Source: Flavipsychrobacter stenotrophus (GTDB taxonomy: Bacteria > Bacteroidota > Bacteroidia > Chitinophagales > Chitinophagaceae). From it: DNA of 7,646 nt. The notes beneath the pieces are model-generated. The model worked only from the letters and a program-made list of their open reading frames with translations. It made no database searches and was not told the DNA's origin. The position numbers and the translations under genes are program-made. Shown here piece after piece: positions 1 to 6,447 of this stretch (the stretch's first letter is position 1; every line of letters begins with the position of its first letter). The stretch spans positions 1 to 7,646 of the forward strand of contig CANCOG010000235.1 in assembly GCA_947379685.1 (NCBI GenBank), read 5' to 3'.

Positions 1-546
1 TGGGATACCGCTACTGACAAGATCTTCAGGGTAGATCTTTCGACAAGGCAAATTATTCAAAACATTAAAGTTGCCGGCCGCGCACCTCATAATATTCTTG
101 CCGACAAGGAAGGAATGTTATGGGTACTTTCCGGGAACCAACCAAAAGGTAAGCAAGCCTGGTGGACTCGTATCGACCCTTCAACCGGCAATATCCTTGT
201 CTCCATTCCTTTTCCCACCGCAGCCGAACCAATTAAGCCCGTTTTCAACAACACAAAAGACACCCTCTACTTTATAGAGGCCAATTATTACGGCGGCACA
301 GCCAATAACGGTATATTCAGGATGGGTATTCATGAAACCACCATCCCGACAACGCCATTCATTTCAGCGGCTACAAACCAGTATTACTGGGCGTTAGGCA
401 TTGATCCCTCAACCGGTAACATATACGTAGGAGACCCCCTCGGCTTTAACCAAAAGGGTACCTTCAGCATTTACCGCCCCGATGCTTCACTTAAAGCCAC
501 CCACCGTGTTGGCGGAATAGGTCCAGGGCAGTTTTATTTTAATTAA
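1..546 (+). CDS. C-terminal part of a DUF5074/YncE-like surface beta-propeller protein (5' end outside window)
   Basis: The reading frame is open from base 1 and ends at TAA 544-546, giving 181 residues without the start. The visible part is built of beta-propeller-like repeats: VDLSTRQI (residues 11-18), IDPSTGNI (58-65) and IDPSTGNI again (134-141), each followed by hydrophobic strand residues. The segment HNILADKEGMLWVLSGN and the ending GIGPGQFYFN look like DUF5074-type cell-surface propellers of Bacteroidota. Some members of that group sit beside TonB-dependent receptors; BtuG, the surface vitamin B12-binding propeller of Bacteroides, is the best-known relative. A BtuG-like ligand-capture role is therefore possible, but it is inference, because the N-terminal part and the upstream neighbours are missing. 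Signal peptide or lipobox cannot be seen. The gene is followed by a 203-bp spacer and a convergent minus-strand gene, so it is probably last in its operon. Confidence 0.72.
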   Translation, partial: WDTATDKIFRVDLSTRQIIQNIKVAGRAPHNILADKEGMLWVLSGNQPKGKQAWWTRIDPSTGNILVSIPFPTAAEPIKPVFNNTKDTLYFIEANYYGGTANNGIFRMGIHETTIPTTPFISAATNQYYWALGIDPSTGNIYVGDPLGFNQKGTFSIYRPDASLKATHRVGGIGPGQFYFN

Positions 547-625
547 AGTAGTCTGCGAGGCTGCTGACTGAGCTCCGATTTACCCTCTGATACATTCTAT
601 ACCAATAGATTAAATGATGACAAAA

Positions 626-650
626 CATGTCACCCTTTAGGGTCGGGGTC
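626..650 (+). repeat. Dispersed 25-bp intergenic repeat, copy 1
   Basis: This 25-bp sequence starts ATGTCACCCTTTAGGG after one C and ends GGGGTC. It recurs in the same orientation at 6240-6264 with only two adjacent mismatches. The core CCCTTTAGGG can fold into a CCCT/AGGG hairpin with a TT loop. This copy begins 79 nt after the stop of the propeller gene. Apart from it, the spacer 547-749 shows only a weak AT hairpin around 700-717 that might end the convergent minus-strand gene. Confidence 0.6.
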
Positions 651-749
651 AATCAGGCAGTTCGATTCATGGGTACAACATTCTGTAGGTAAGCATAATC
701 AAAAATTGATTTTCACTATGAATACCAACGTGTTTGTTGCCTCATGCCC

Positions 750-1049
750 CTAATCCCTGTAATTAGTATGCTTCAATGACTGCGCATGATGCTTTGCATC
801 ATCGCTGATGAATTGACCTGCAATTGCATGGTGCCCATTAGCCAGTAGTACACTGTAGGCCGCTTTTTCATGATTACCGGCTTCAAAATGTTTCGCAGCT
901 TCCAGATGGTGTTTCGCTGCCTCCTTATTATGAAATGCCGCTTGTTTGTGGTTTTCGGCTGTTACCTTACCTGCTTCATTCATTGATGCAGCCGCTACCG
1001 GAGCGTCATTAATTACCTTTTCTGATTTCTTTTCCTTGTTCTTCTTCAT
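750..1049 (-). CDS. Small histidine/alanine-rich helical protein of unknown function
   Basis: This 99-residue protein has a lysine-rich N-terminus (MKKNKEKKSEK) and then a low-complexity region rich in Ala, His, Lys and Glu. Eleven histidines fall at residues 34, 40, 47, 48, 54, 60, 73, 74, 87, 88 and 94, many in an AAKHHLEAAKH-like helical pattern with 6-8 residue spacing. There is no signal peptide or membrane segment, so it is probably cytoplasmic. I recall similar short proteins with repeated HH and AAKH units in soil bacteria, including Bacteroidota, without an assigned function. Metal or nucleic-acid binding is conceivable from the His and Lys content but is not shown. The ATG at 1047-1049 is supported by a promoter 27 nt upstream on the same strand. 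The gene is divergent from the secreted-protein gene at 1230. Confidence 0.75.
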   Translation of the reverse strand: MKKNKEKKSEKVINDAPVAAASMNEAGKVTAENHKQAAFHNKEAAKHHLEAAKHFEAGNHEKAAYSVLLANGHHAIAGQFISDDAKHHAQSLKHTNYRD

Positions 1050-1076
1050 GAGTTATTGTTTTAGATGAATATTTTG

Positions 1077-1107
1077 CTAAAGTAATTGGCAGCACAGTTA
1101 ATTGCAA
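1077..1107 (-). promoter_or_regulatory. Bacteroidota-type promoter of the His-rich gene
   Basis: On the minus strand a TTG (1107-1105) is followed after 20 nt by TACTTTAG (1084-1077). This fits the Bacteroidota sigma-factor pattern TTG, 19-21 nt, TAnnTTTG with one mismatch in the -7 box. The box ends 27 nt before the start codon, predicting a leader of about 20 nt. Confidence 0.55.
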
Positions 1108-1206
1108 TGATATTCGTCAGGGTATGGCATACTAATATCATGCCGGGAGAAATATCCATAGATGTAGTCTATTTTTAAAAGGAACGCTGAACTTCACAAT
1201 TCCATT

Positions 1207-1214
1207 TACCTTTG
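1207..1214 (+). promoter_or_regulatory. -7 promoter box of the secreted-protein gene
   Basis: TACCTTTG is a perfect match to TAnnTTTG and lies 15 nt before ATG 1230-1232. No good TTG -33 element is seen 19-21 nt upstream. The box overlaps an in-frame TTG codon at 1212 and so argues that translation starts at the downstream ATG. Confidence 0.6.
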
Positions 1215-1229
1215 CGTAAACTCTTAAAA

Positions 1230-1757
1230 ATGAATAATTTGAAAAATGTACTCGCTATTTTTTTATTATTGGGATCCACTTACGTGAGCAAAGCTCAGGA
1301 TTGCAATTTTGACAAAGACGAAAAGGATAAATTTACAGGTGAAATTACAAGAATGGCAGACCAGCGGATGGGTAACATCACAACACACTGGAACCTTATT
1401 CTTGAGCAAAAAGGTACAAAGTACTACCTTGGTTTGAGATTGCTGAGAAGTACTGCGATAACTAATCCTGTTTTAAAAGGCGAAAAATTTTACCTTAAAC
1501 TGGAAGACGGAAAGGTGTTGGCAATAGCGGCTGATAAAGATTACGCCCCGACATTTTATTCTGCCAATGGTGGCGTTCAAACTACTATAAACACAAGGGG
1601 AGAAGTAGACCTGGAAACTTTAAAATCGTTGAGCGCTTCACCTGTTACTGATATAAAAATAACAGTCGGTGGTAACGATATGACACAATCGAGCATTCCT
1701 TCCAAGCAGACCAAAAAGGTGATGGAATATGCGGCTTGTCTGGCGGCATCAAAATAG
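1230..1757 (+). CDS. Secreted protein of unknown function with signal peptide
   Basis: The protein has 175 residues. A short basic N-terminus is followed by a hydrophobic stretch (residues 7-18) and a probable signal peptidase I site after residue 22 (SKA, then QD), so it is exported to the periplasm or beyond. The mature part is mixed in charge and likely beta-rich, with segments such as HWNLILEQKGTKYYLGLRLL and KFYLKLEDGKVLAIAA. Its only two cysteines are C25 just after the cleavage site and C170 near the C-terminus, so a disulfide closing the chain is possible. I do not recognise a named domain. ATG 1230 was chosen over an in-frame TTG at 1212 because the latter overlaps the -7 promoter box. 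The gene is followed by 86 nt before the next gene. Confidence 0.75.
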   Translation: MNNLKNVLAIFLLLGSTYVSKAQDCNFDKDEKDKFTGEITRMADQRMGNITTHWNLILEQKGTKYYLGLRLLRSTAITNPVLKGEKFYLKLEDGKVLAIAADKDYAPTFYSANGGVQTTINTRGEVDLETLKSLSASPVTDIKITVGGNDMTQSSIPSKQTKKVMEYAACLAASK

Positions 1758-1843
1758 GGTTGGTCAACATAAATTGTTGTATCCCAATTAGTAAATTCAC
1801 ATAACCTTTACAATATTCATAGGCGCTTAACGTTCTTGCCTAA

Positions 1844-2548
1844 ATGATTTTTATGCACTTATCCGTTTGGGCGTTGTTACTATTGCCTGTTGCTGTTCAT
1901 GCGCAGGATTCTACAAAAACTGCTTCTGCATTAGGTTTTATTCATGAAACTACTGGCGGGGCAGCAAACAATTGGAGTCCGCAAATGAACACCATAGGTG
2001 TTCAATACAGGAGGAATTTTAAACCACATAAAAGTTTTGAAGTGATAGCAGGATATACTGACTATCGGCAGAGCAATAAAAGCGGTTATCAGCTCATTAA
2101 AGGTGACTCTGTTTTTACAAGTCATTTTCGTGAGCACCTGCAAATGGTGGTGGCCGGCTTTGGAGTAGAGGTAGATCGCCGTTTTTACCGGAAAGTTCAT
2201 TTTTTTGCAGGAATAGAGGCACGTGCCGGATTCGGGTCAGGCACCACCGACACGAGTATTACCCGCCTGTTCAATTATACTCAAGTAAACCCATCAACCG
2301 GTTTGCTGGATAAATACGTTGGCGAAACCGAAAATAGCTACTCTGGCCCATCAGAGCAAATGTTCTACATGGCATTAACACCTTATGTGGGCGCTAAGTT
2401 GGAGTTTAAAAGAATATCGGTCGGGTTATCATTAATGAACTCTATTACCTACCGGGGCATAAATGTAACCGGAGAAAGTTCACAGGCCATGATCGACTTC
2501 GATATCAGCAACCTGACAAAACGTTTTTCTATCGCTTATAAATTCTAA
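1844..2548 (+). CDS. Probable outer-membrane beta-barrel protein
   Basis: The protein has 234 residues. A signal peptide covers residues 1-20 (hydrophobic core about 5-18, likely cleavage at VHA, then QD). The mature chain of about 214 residues is rich in aromatic and Gly residues in alternating strand-like stretches (FEVIAGYTDYR, MVVAGFGVEV, FFAGIEARAGFG, ALTPYVGAKLEF, ISVGLSLM) and ends FSIAYKF, with a terminal Phe as in outer-membrane barrels recognised by the BAM complex. Length and strand count suit a small barrel of about 8-10 strands. Ligand and function are unknown. An in-frame TAA sits at 1841-1843, so ATG 1844 is the earliest possible ATG start; ATG 1853 is an alternative. Only a weak promoter-like AACCTTTA is seen near 1803-1810, so read-through from the gene upstream is possible. 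Confidence 0.75.
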   Translation: MIFMHLSVWALLLLPVAVHAQDSTKTASALGFIHETTGGAANNWSPQMNTIGVQYRRNFKPHKSFEVIAGYTDYRQSNKSGYQLIKGDSVFTSHFREHLQMVVAGFGVEVDRRFYRKVHFFAGIEARAGFGSGTTDTSITRLFNYTQVNPSTGLLDKYVGETENSYSGPSEQMFYMALTPYVGAKLEFKRISVGLSLMNSITYRGINVTGESSQAMIDFDISNLTKRFSIAYKF

Positions 2549-2670
2549 TAAAGCTGCCGCCCCCAACAATTTAGTTATCTTGACAGGCCTTTGTGCATCC
2601 CTTCTTGCCCTTTGTGTTAAGTATTAGAGTGCGAATTTAATCCACTGCAAGTATAACCAAAATGTTCCTT

Positions 2671-2678
2671 TATTTTTG
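2671..2678 (+). promoter_or_regulatory. -7 promoter box of the DUF3347 lipoprotein gene
   Basis: TATTTTTG matches TAnnTTTG exactly and ends 17 nt before ATG 2696. No TTG is found at the expected -33 distance. It gives the lipoprotein gene its own promoter, separate from the barrel gene that ends at 2548. The remaining spacer 2549-2670 holds nothing else that I can identify. Confidence 0.5.
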
Positions 2679-2695
2679 CACCTCAATTAGGTGTT

Positions 2696-3268
2696 ATGCG
2701 CAGTATTCTAGGTCTTTTAGTATGTAGTGTTTTTTTGTATAGTTGTGGCAGTTCAACCCCTCCGGCTGCGCCTGCGGCAAAGGTGGTGAAGGGGCCTGCA
2801 AACAGTAAGCTTTCAGAAGCAGACAATAAAAATCTGCTCACAATGTTGGCCGACTATTATTCGCTGAAGAACGCCCTCGTGGCTACCGATGCCGTAAAAA
2901 CAACAGCTGCAAGTCAGCAATTACTGACATCAGCTACAGCAATGGCCACAAGTTTACAAATGGATAGCGTCAACAACATGGCCATTAAGCCCTATCTGGA
3001 TACCATCGTTACCAGCTGCAAAGCAATTAGTGTATTAACCGACAAACATTGCGAAGAACAAAGAATACCCTTTAGTCCGCTATCCAATTCCATGTTTGCT
3101 ATTATTAAAATTGCCGGACTAAAGAATGCAGGTGTTTACCAGCAGTATTGCCCTATGGCGTTCAACGAAAAAGGCGCTTACTGGCTGAGTGACGAAAGCG
3201 AGATCAAAAACCCATACTTCGGCAAGAAAATGCTGGAATGCGGAGAAGTAAAGGACTCGATACAGTGA
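2696..3268 (+). CDS. DUF3347 domain lipoprotein, possible metal binding
   Basis: The protein has 190 residues. The N-terminus MRSILGLLVCSVFLYSCGSS has a lipobox LYSC with Cys17 as the lipidated residue, followed by a Pro/Ala-rich linker (21-34). The rest matches the DUF3347 pattern: LADYYSLKNAL near residue 51, EEQRIPFSPLS (120-130), VYQQYCPMAF (147-156), GAYWLS (160-165), IKNPYFGKKML (170-180) and CGEV (182-185). DUF3347 occurs in Bacteroidota alone or fused to CusB-like periplasmic adaptors of heavy-metal efflux pumps. The conserved CPM and Trp, with a final Cys (C152, M154, W163, C182), suggest copper or other soft-metal binding. That is family knowledge plus inference. Two further cysteines, C108 and C119, may be particular to this protein. 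No efflux genes are nearby, so it seems to act as a stand-alone envelope protein. Confidence 0.85.
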   Translation: MRSILGLLVCSVFLYSCGSSTPPAAPAAKVVKGPANSKLSEADNKNLLTMLADYYSLKNALVATDAVKTTAASQQLLTSATAMATSLQMDSVNNMAIKPYLDTIVTSCKAISVLTDKHCEEQRIPFSPLSNSMFAIIKIAGLKNAGVYQQYCPMAFNEKGAYWLSDESEIKNPYFGKKMLECGEVKDSIQ

Positions 3269-3304
3269 TACTTTTTTTAACATAATAAAGATCAAATTTT
3301 TTCA

Positions 3305-3384
3305 GGCCTGAAGGGCCGTAAGACATAAGCACAGGGTGCAGCCCTGTGACGAAAATTGAAAATTTGGACAAGCTCTGAAAGAGC
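3305..3384. repeat. Three-hairpin intergenic array 1 (A-B-A plan)
   Basis: Three short hairpins follow each other. The first is GGCC/GGCC with loop TGAAG (3305-3317). The second is CACAGGG/CCCTGTG with loop TGCAG (3330-3348). The third is GCTCT/AGAGC with loop GAA (3372-3384). The outer two share the form CTGAARGRGC and both run into CGTAA. I recall sequences of the form GCCCTGAAAGGGCGTAA and CAGGGTGCAGCCCTG as dispersed repeats in Bacteroidota genomes. The array starts 36 nt after the lipoprotein stop and could act as an RNA 3' end, but no U-tract terminator is present. Bases 3385-3523 show nothing I recognise. Confidence 0.65.
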
Positions 3385-3523
3385 GTAATGCTATTTAGTG
3401 TTATATTTGAATGGCCGTGGAGACCAATTACAGTTAACCCAAATGAACAATGCAATTAACTTAACGGGATTTTCTTTGCGGCTTACTTCAAATTAACCCG
3501 CCAATGATTGAATATACTGGGAA

Positions 3524-3551
3524 CTGCGTCTCTGCGTCTTGGCGCGAAACC
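3524..3551. repeat. GCGTCT-rich dispersed repeat
   Basis: The 8-mer CTGCGTCT occurs twice in direct tandem (3524-3531, 3532-3539) and is followed by TGGCGCGAAACC. The pattern TCTCTGCGTCTTTGCGCGAAA is familiar to me as a short interspersed intergenic sequence in many bacterial genomes. Only one copy is in this window, so its dispersed nature rests on recall. It directly abuts the putative target duplication of the MITE-like element. Confidence 0.4.
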
Positions 3552-3554
3552 TTA

Positions 3555-3760
3555 GGAACGTTGACATAATAAAGTACACCATATGGCGAAGTTATTTTTC
3601 TTTTATGCGAGGCGAAAAATCTGCGAATAGTGAACTATTTAAAGACTTTTTCAACGAAGCAGAAATGGAACGGCGTAGCCTTCATTGAGTCCGCTGAAAA
3701 ATAATTGATCTCGAAATAAAAGAACAAGTCAGATGGTGTACTTTATTTTGTCATCGTTCC
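3555..3760. mobile_element. 206-bp MITE-like element with terminal inverted repeats
   Basis: The left end (3555-3585, beginning GGAACGTTGACATAATAAAG) is the reverse complement of the right end (3730-3760, ending GTCATCGTTCC) at 28 of 31 positions. The complementarity resumes further in: TTCTTTTATGCGAG (3598-3611) pairs with 3710-3724 apart from small differences. TTA flanks both ends (3552-3554 and 3761-3763) as a putative 3-bp target duplication. Inner palindromes include AATAGTGAACTATT (3626-3639) and a TCAACGAAG/CTTCATTGA stem. There is no plausible transposase frame; every frame is broken within about 45 codons. This is the structure of a non-autonomous element mobilised in trans. It lies 68 bp upstream of the TonB receptor start. 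Confidence 0.7.
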
Positions 3761-3828
3761 TTAACTAATGACACTCCCAAAATGAACCAAACCATGCCGT
3801 TTTCGGTAGAACACTAACACCTACACCA

Positions 3829-6195
3829 ATGATGCGCTATATATATAGTACACTGCTATTGCTCTTACTAGTTCCATCCCTTTCATTTGCTCAAAAGGTT
3901 TCGTTAAGTGGTTATATGCGTGATTCAGCCACCGGAGAATCACTGGTAGCTGGAACAATATATATAAAAGAGGCAGCCACAGGCGGGCAAGCCAATAACT
4001 ACGGGTTTTATTCGGTTTCCGTACTTCCCGGAAAGTACACGGTTATTTATTCTTATGTAGGATACAGCACCATTACCCGCAATATCGATCTTTCTGCAAA
4101 CGTCTCCATGAACATCGGGATGCAATCTTCCACAACCATGAAGGAAGTTGAGGTAAAGGCAACCCGGAAGGATGAAAACGTCAAGAATACCGAAATGGGC
4201 ACGGTCACCCTTTCCATGGCCCGTATAAAGACCCTGCCTGTTATTTTTGGTGAGATAGATATCCTGAAAACAATTCAACTGCTACCTGGGGTACAGTCTG
4301 CAGGTGACGGAAATTCAGGCTTTTATGTGCGTGGTGGCGGCCCCGACCAGAACCTCGTTTTACTCGATGATGCCACTATTTACAACACAGGTCACCTGTT
4401 TGGCTTCTTCTCTATCTTCAATTCCGATGCCATTAAAGATGTTACACTAATAAAGGGTGGGGCACCGGCCAGTTATGGCGGCAGGCTCTCTTCTGTAGTA
4501 GATGTCACCATGAAGGAAGGGAATTTCAAGGAATACAAAGTTCAGGGTGGTATAGGACTCATCGCCTCCCGCTTTACTGTGGAAGGGCCTTTAAAGAAAG
4601 ACAAGGGCTCCTTCATGCTGGCGGGCAGGCGCACTTATATCGATGTACTGGCTCGCCCATTTGTGGAGCAGTTAAAGAACAGTGGCTACTATTTTTACGA
4701 CCTCAACCTGAAAGCAAATTACAGACTGGGAGAAAAAGACAGATTGTATGTGAGCGGCTACACTGGCCTCGATCAGTTCAAATACATGAGCCCAAAAGGT
4801 ACTTTCAAAGCCAATATTCCCTGGGGAAATAAAACGGCAACGCTACGCTGGAACCACCAGTTCAACGACAAATTATTCCTGAATACAACACTGGTGTACA
4901 ACAGGTATGACTTCGCATCCAATTTTGAACAGAATGCAACCGGAAGCGCCAATACGGCTTTTGGTATCAAGATTGCCTCTGGAATCAAGGATTATAACGC
5001 AAAGGGAGACCTCGATTATTACTCTTCTTTCAAGCATCATTTTAAGGCTGGGTATATGTATACCTACCATACCTTCATCCCTAATCAGGTTTCCGGCCGT
5101 GCCGATTCTATCTCCCTCAACCCCAACAATGCCCTAATTAAGTATGTGCATGAAGTAGCGGGATACGTGCTCGATGAATTCGACCTGGGCGAAAAGTTCA
5201 AGGTAAATGCAGGACTGCGTTACGCATGGTTCGGTCAGGTAGGCCCTTATACTTTCTACAAGTATGACGGCAGCCTGAACAAAACGGACAGTACAAAGTA
5301 TGGATCAAACAAGCTGGTTCAGGCATATAATGGACTGGAACCCCGCCTCAACGTGCGCTACCAGATAGATGATATCAGTTCAATAAAGGCCAGTGCTGCT
5401 AAAACTTACCAATACCTGCACCTACTTTCCAACAATGGCACTACGTTGCCTACAGATGTGTGGGTGCCGAGCACCTATATAGTCAAACCTCAGATGGCCT
5501 GGCAGTATTCGGCTGGTTACTTCCGCAATTTCATGGATAACAAGCTGGAAACATCGGTAGAAGTGTATTATAAAGACATGCAAAACCAGGTGCAATACAA
5601 GGACGGCTACACGCCCAACTCGCTGGTAGATCCCGAACTTTCCTATGTTTTTGGTCGCGGTACAGCCTATGGCGCTGAGTTCTTTGTGAATAAGACACAG
5701 GGTAAATTCACCGGCTGGGTAGGGTATACGCTCTCCTGGACCTATCAGAAATTTGCCCTGCTGAACAACGGAAACTCATTCCCTGCAAAATATGACCGCC
5801 GGCACGACATATCCGTAGTGGGTAACTACGAGGCAAGTAAAAAGTGGACGTTGTCTGCCGTGTTCATTTATGGTACGGGCAATGCCATCACCTTGCCAAC
5901 AGCATACTATTTTATTGATGATAAACTCGTAGAGCAATTTAGTAAAGTAAATGCCTATCGTGTACCAGCCTATCATAGGCTCGATATTTCAGCAACCTAT
6001 ACCCCCCAGCACACAAAAGCACACCGCTGGCAGGGCAGCTGGAATTTCTCGATTTACAATGTCTACAACCACATGAACCCCTACTTCCTGTACGTAGACA
6101 ATTCCGGTACAACCTCAGCCGGCATCAGCCTGAAAGTATATGAAGTATATATATTGCCCTTCATGCCTAGCGTAACGTATAATTTTAAATTTTAA
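3829..6195 (+). CDS. TonB-dependent outer-membrane receptor with carboxypeptidase-like regulatory domain
   Basis: The protein has 788 residues and is complete. The signal peptide covers residues 1-21 (SLSFA, then QK). A carboxypeptidase-regulatory-like beta-sandwich follows at about 24-110 (VSLSGYMRDSATGESLVAGTIYI, YGFYSVSVLPGKYTVIYSYVGY). The plug domain spans about 117-230, with ILKTIQLLPGVQ (145-156), GFYVRGGGPDQNLVLLDD (164-181) and the IKGGAPASYGGRLSSVVDV segment (208-226). A 22-strand-type barrel fills the rest and ends YNFKF with a terminal Phe. It imports a substrate across the outer membrane using TonB-ExbBD energy. The substrate is not evident: there is no SusD partner next to it, and it is shorter than typical SusC proteins of about 1000 residues. 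ATG 3829 is followed directly by ATG 3832; either could start. No Shine-Dalgarno or clear -7 box is seen in the 68 bp between it and the MITE-like element. Confidence 0.93.
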   Translation: MMRYIYSTLLLLLLVPSLSFAQKVSLSGYMRDSATGESLVAGTIYIKEAATGGQANNYGFYSVSVLPGKYTVIYSYVGYSTITRNIDLSANVSMNIGMQSSTTMKEVEVKATRKDENVKNTEMGTVTLSMARIKTLPVIFGEIDILKTIQLLPGVQSAGDGNSGFYVRGGGPDQNLVLLDDATIYNTGHLFGFFSIFNSDAIKDVTLIKGGAPASYGGRLSSVVDVTMKEGNFKEYKVQGGIGLIASRFTVEGPLKKDKGSFMLAGRRTYIDVLARPFVEQLKNSGYYFYDLNLKANYRLGEKDRLYVSGYTGLDQFKYMSPKGTFKANIPWGNKTATLRWNHQFNDKLFLNTTLVYNRYDFASNFEQNATGSANTAFGIKIASGIKDYNAKGDLDYYSSFKHHFKAGYMYTYHTFIPNQVSGRADSISLNPNNALIKYVHEVAGYVLDEFDLGEKFKVNAGLRYAWFGQVGPYTFYKYDGSLNKTDSTKYGSNKLVQAYNGLEPRLNVRYQIDDISSIKASAAKTYQYLHLLSNNGTTLPTDVWVPSTYIVKPQMAWQYSAGYFRNFMDNKLETSVEVYYKDMQNQVQYKDGYTPNSLVDPELSYVFGRGTAYGAEFFVNKTQGKFTGWVGYTLSWTYQKFALLNNGNSFPAKYDRRHDISVVGNYEASKKWTLSAVFIYGTGNAITLPTAYYFIDDKLVEQFSKVNAYRVPAYHRLDISATYTPQHTKAHRWQGSWNFSIYNVYNHMNPYFLYVDNSGTTSAGISLKVYEVYILPFMPSVTYNFKF

Positions 6196-6239
6196 CCTGC
6201 ATTACCCTATCATTTTCAATGGATAACATGAGCACGAAT

Positions 6240-6264
6240 CATGTCACCCTTTAGGGAAGGGGTC
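6240..6264 (+). repeat. Dispersed 25-bp intergenic repeat, copy 2
   Basis: This matches 626-650 at 23 of 25 positions; the two differences are adjacent (GGGAAGGGG here, GGGTCGGGG there). It begins 44 nt after the TonB receptor stop, in the same orientation relative to the upstream gene as copy 1. Its position just after stops in both cases suggests a role in, or tolerance at, 3' untranslated regions. Confidence 0.6.
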
Positions 6265-6361
6265 GTTCGGACGGCAGGGTTAAGGATTTAATACAGGATG
6301 TGCGACAAATTGAAATACACCCGAATCTTCAGGGTTTTAGAAAAAGTAGAATCACAGATAA

Positions 6362-6447
6362 GCACCCCGTAGGCGGTGCAATAATAATAGCCCCTGGTGT
6401 AACCAGGGGTAAAATAGATGCATCGCGCGTACCCCGTTAGTGGGTAC
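6362..6447. repeat. Three-hairpin intergenic array 2 (A-B-A plan)
   Basis: The first hairpin is GCACC/GGTGC (6362-6379). The second is CCCCTGG/CCAGGGG with loop TGTAA (6391-6409). The third is GTACCC/GGGTAC with loop CGTTAGT (6429-6447). The outer hairpins share GYACCCCGTWAG and are both followed by CAATAAT, while the middle one differs, as in array 1. Spacings (11 and 19 nt) are close to those of array 1 (12 and 23 nt). Middle loops TGTAA and TGCAG are also alike. No transposase or RNA-gene function can be assigned from the window. Confidence 0.65.

Noticed and set aside
71..277. Plus-strand frame of 68 codons in another phase
   Set aside because: It lies fully within the propeller gene frame, which has clear repeat motifs; this one is Pro/Ser-rich shadow sequence.
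1212..1229. In-frame TTG start six codons upstream of the secreted-protein ATG
   Set aside because: The TTG overlaps the TACCTTTG promoter box, so transcription would begin downstream of it; ATG 1230 also gives a normal signal peptide start.
3204..3455. Minus-strand frame of 83 codons
   Set aside because: It overlaps the end of the DUF3347 gene and is mostly the reverse translation of the hairpin array; such frames are a common artefact of these repeats.
3561..3566. TTGACA hexamer in the left end of the MITE-like element
   Set aside because: It resembles an E. coli -35 box, but Bacteroidota use a different promoter pattern and no matching downstream box was found.
3598..3700. Short open stretch inside the MITE-like element as a transposase remnant
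   Set aside because: The longest frame is about 45 codons, lacks an ATG start and shows no transposase motif.
3940..5976. Several minus-strand and alternate-phase frames inside the TonB receptor gene
   Set aside because: The receptor frame is complete with all expected domains; the others have no domain content and are shadows.
3305..6447. Hairpin repeats considered as a CRISPR array
   Set aside because: The hairpins are of different sequence, lack uniform 25-40 bp spacers and have no cas genes nearby.
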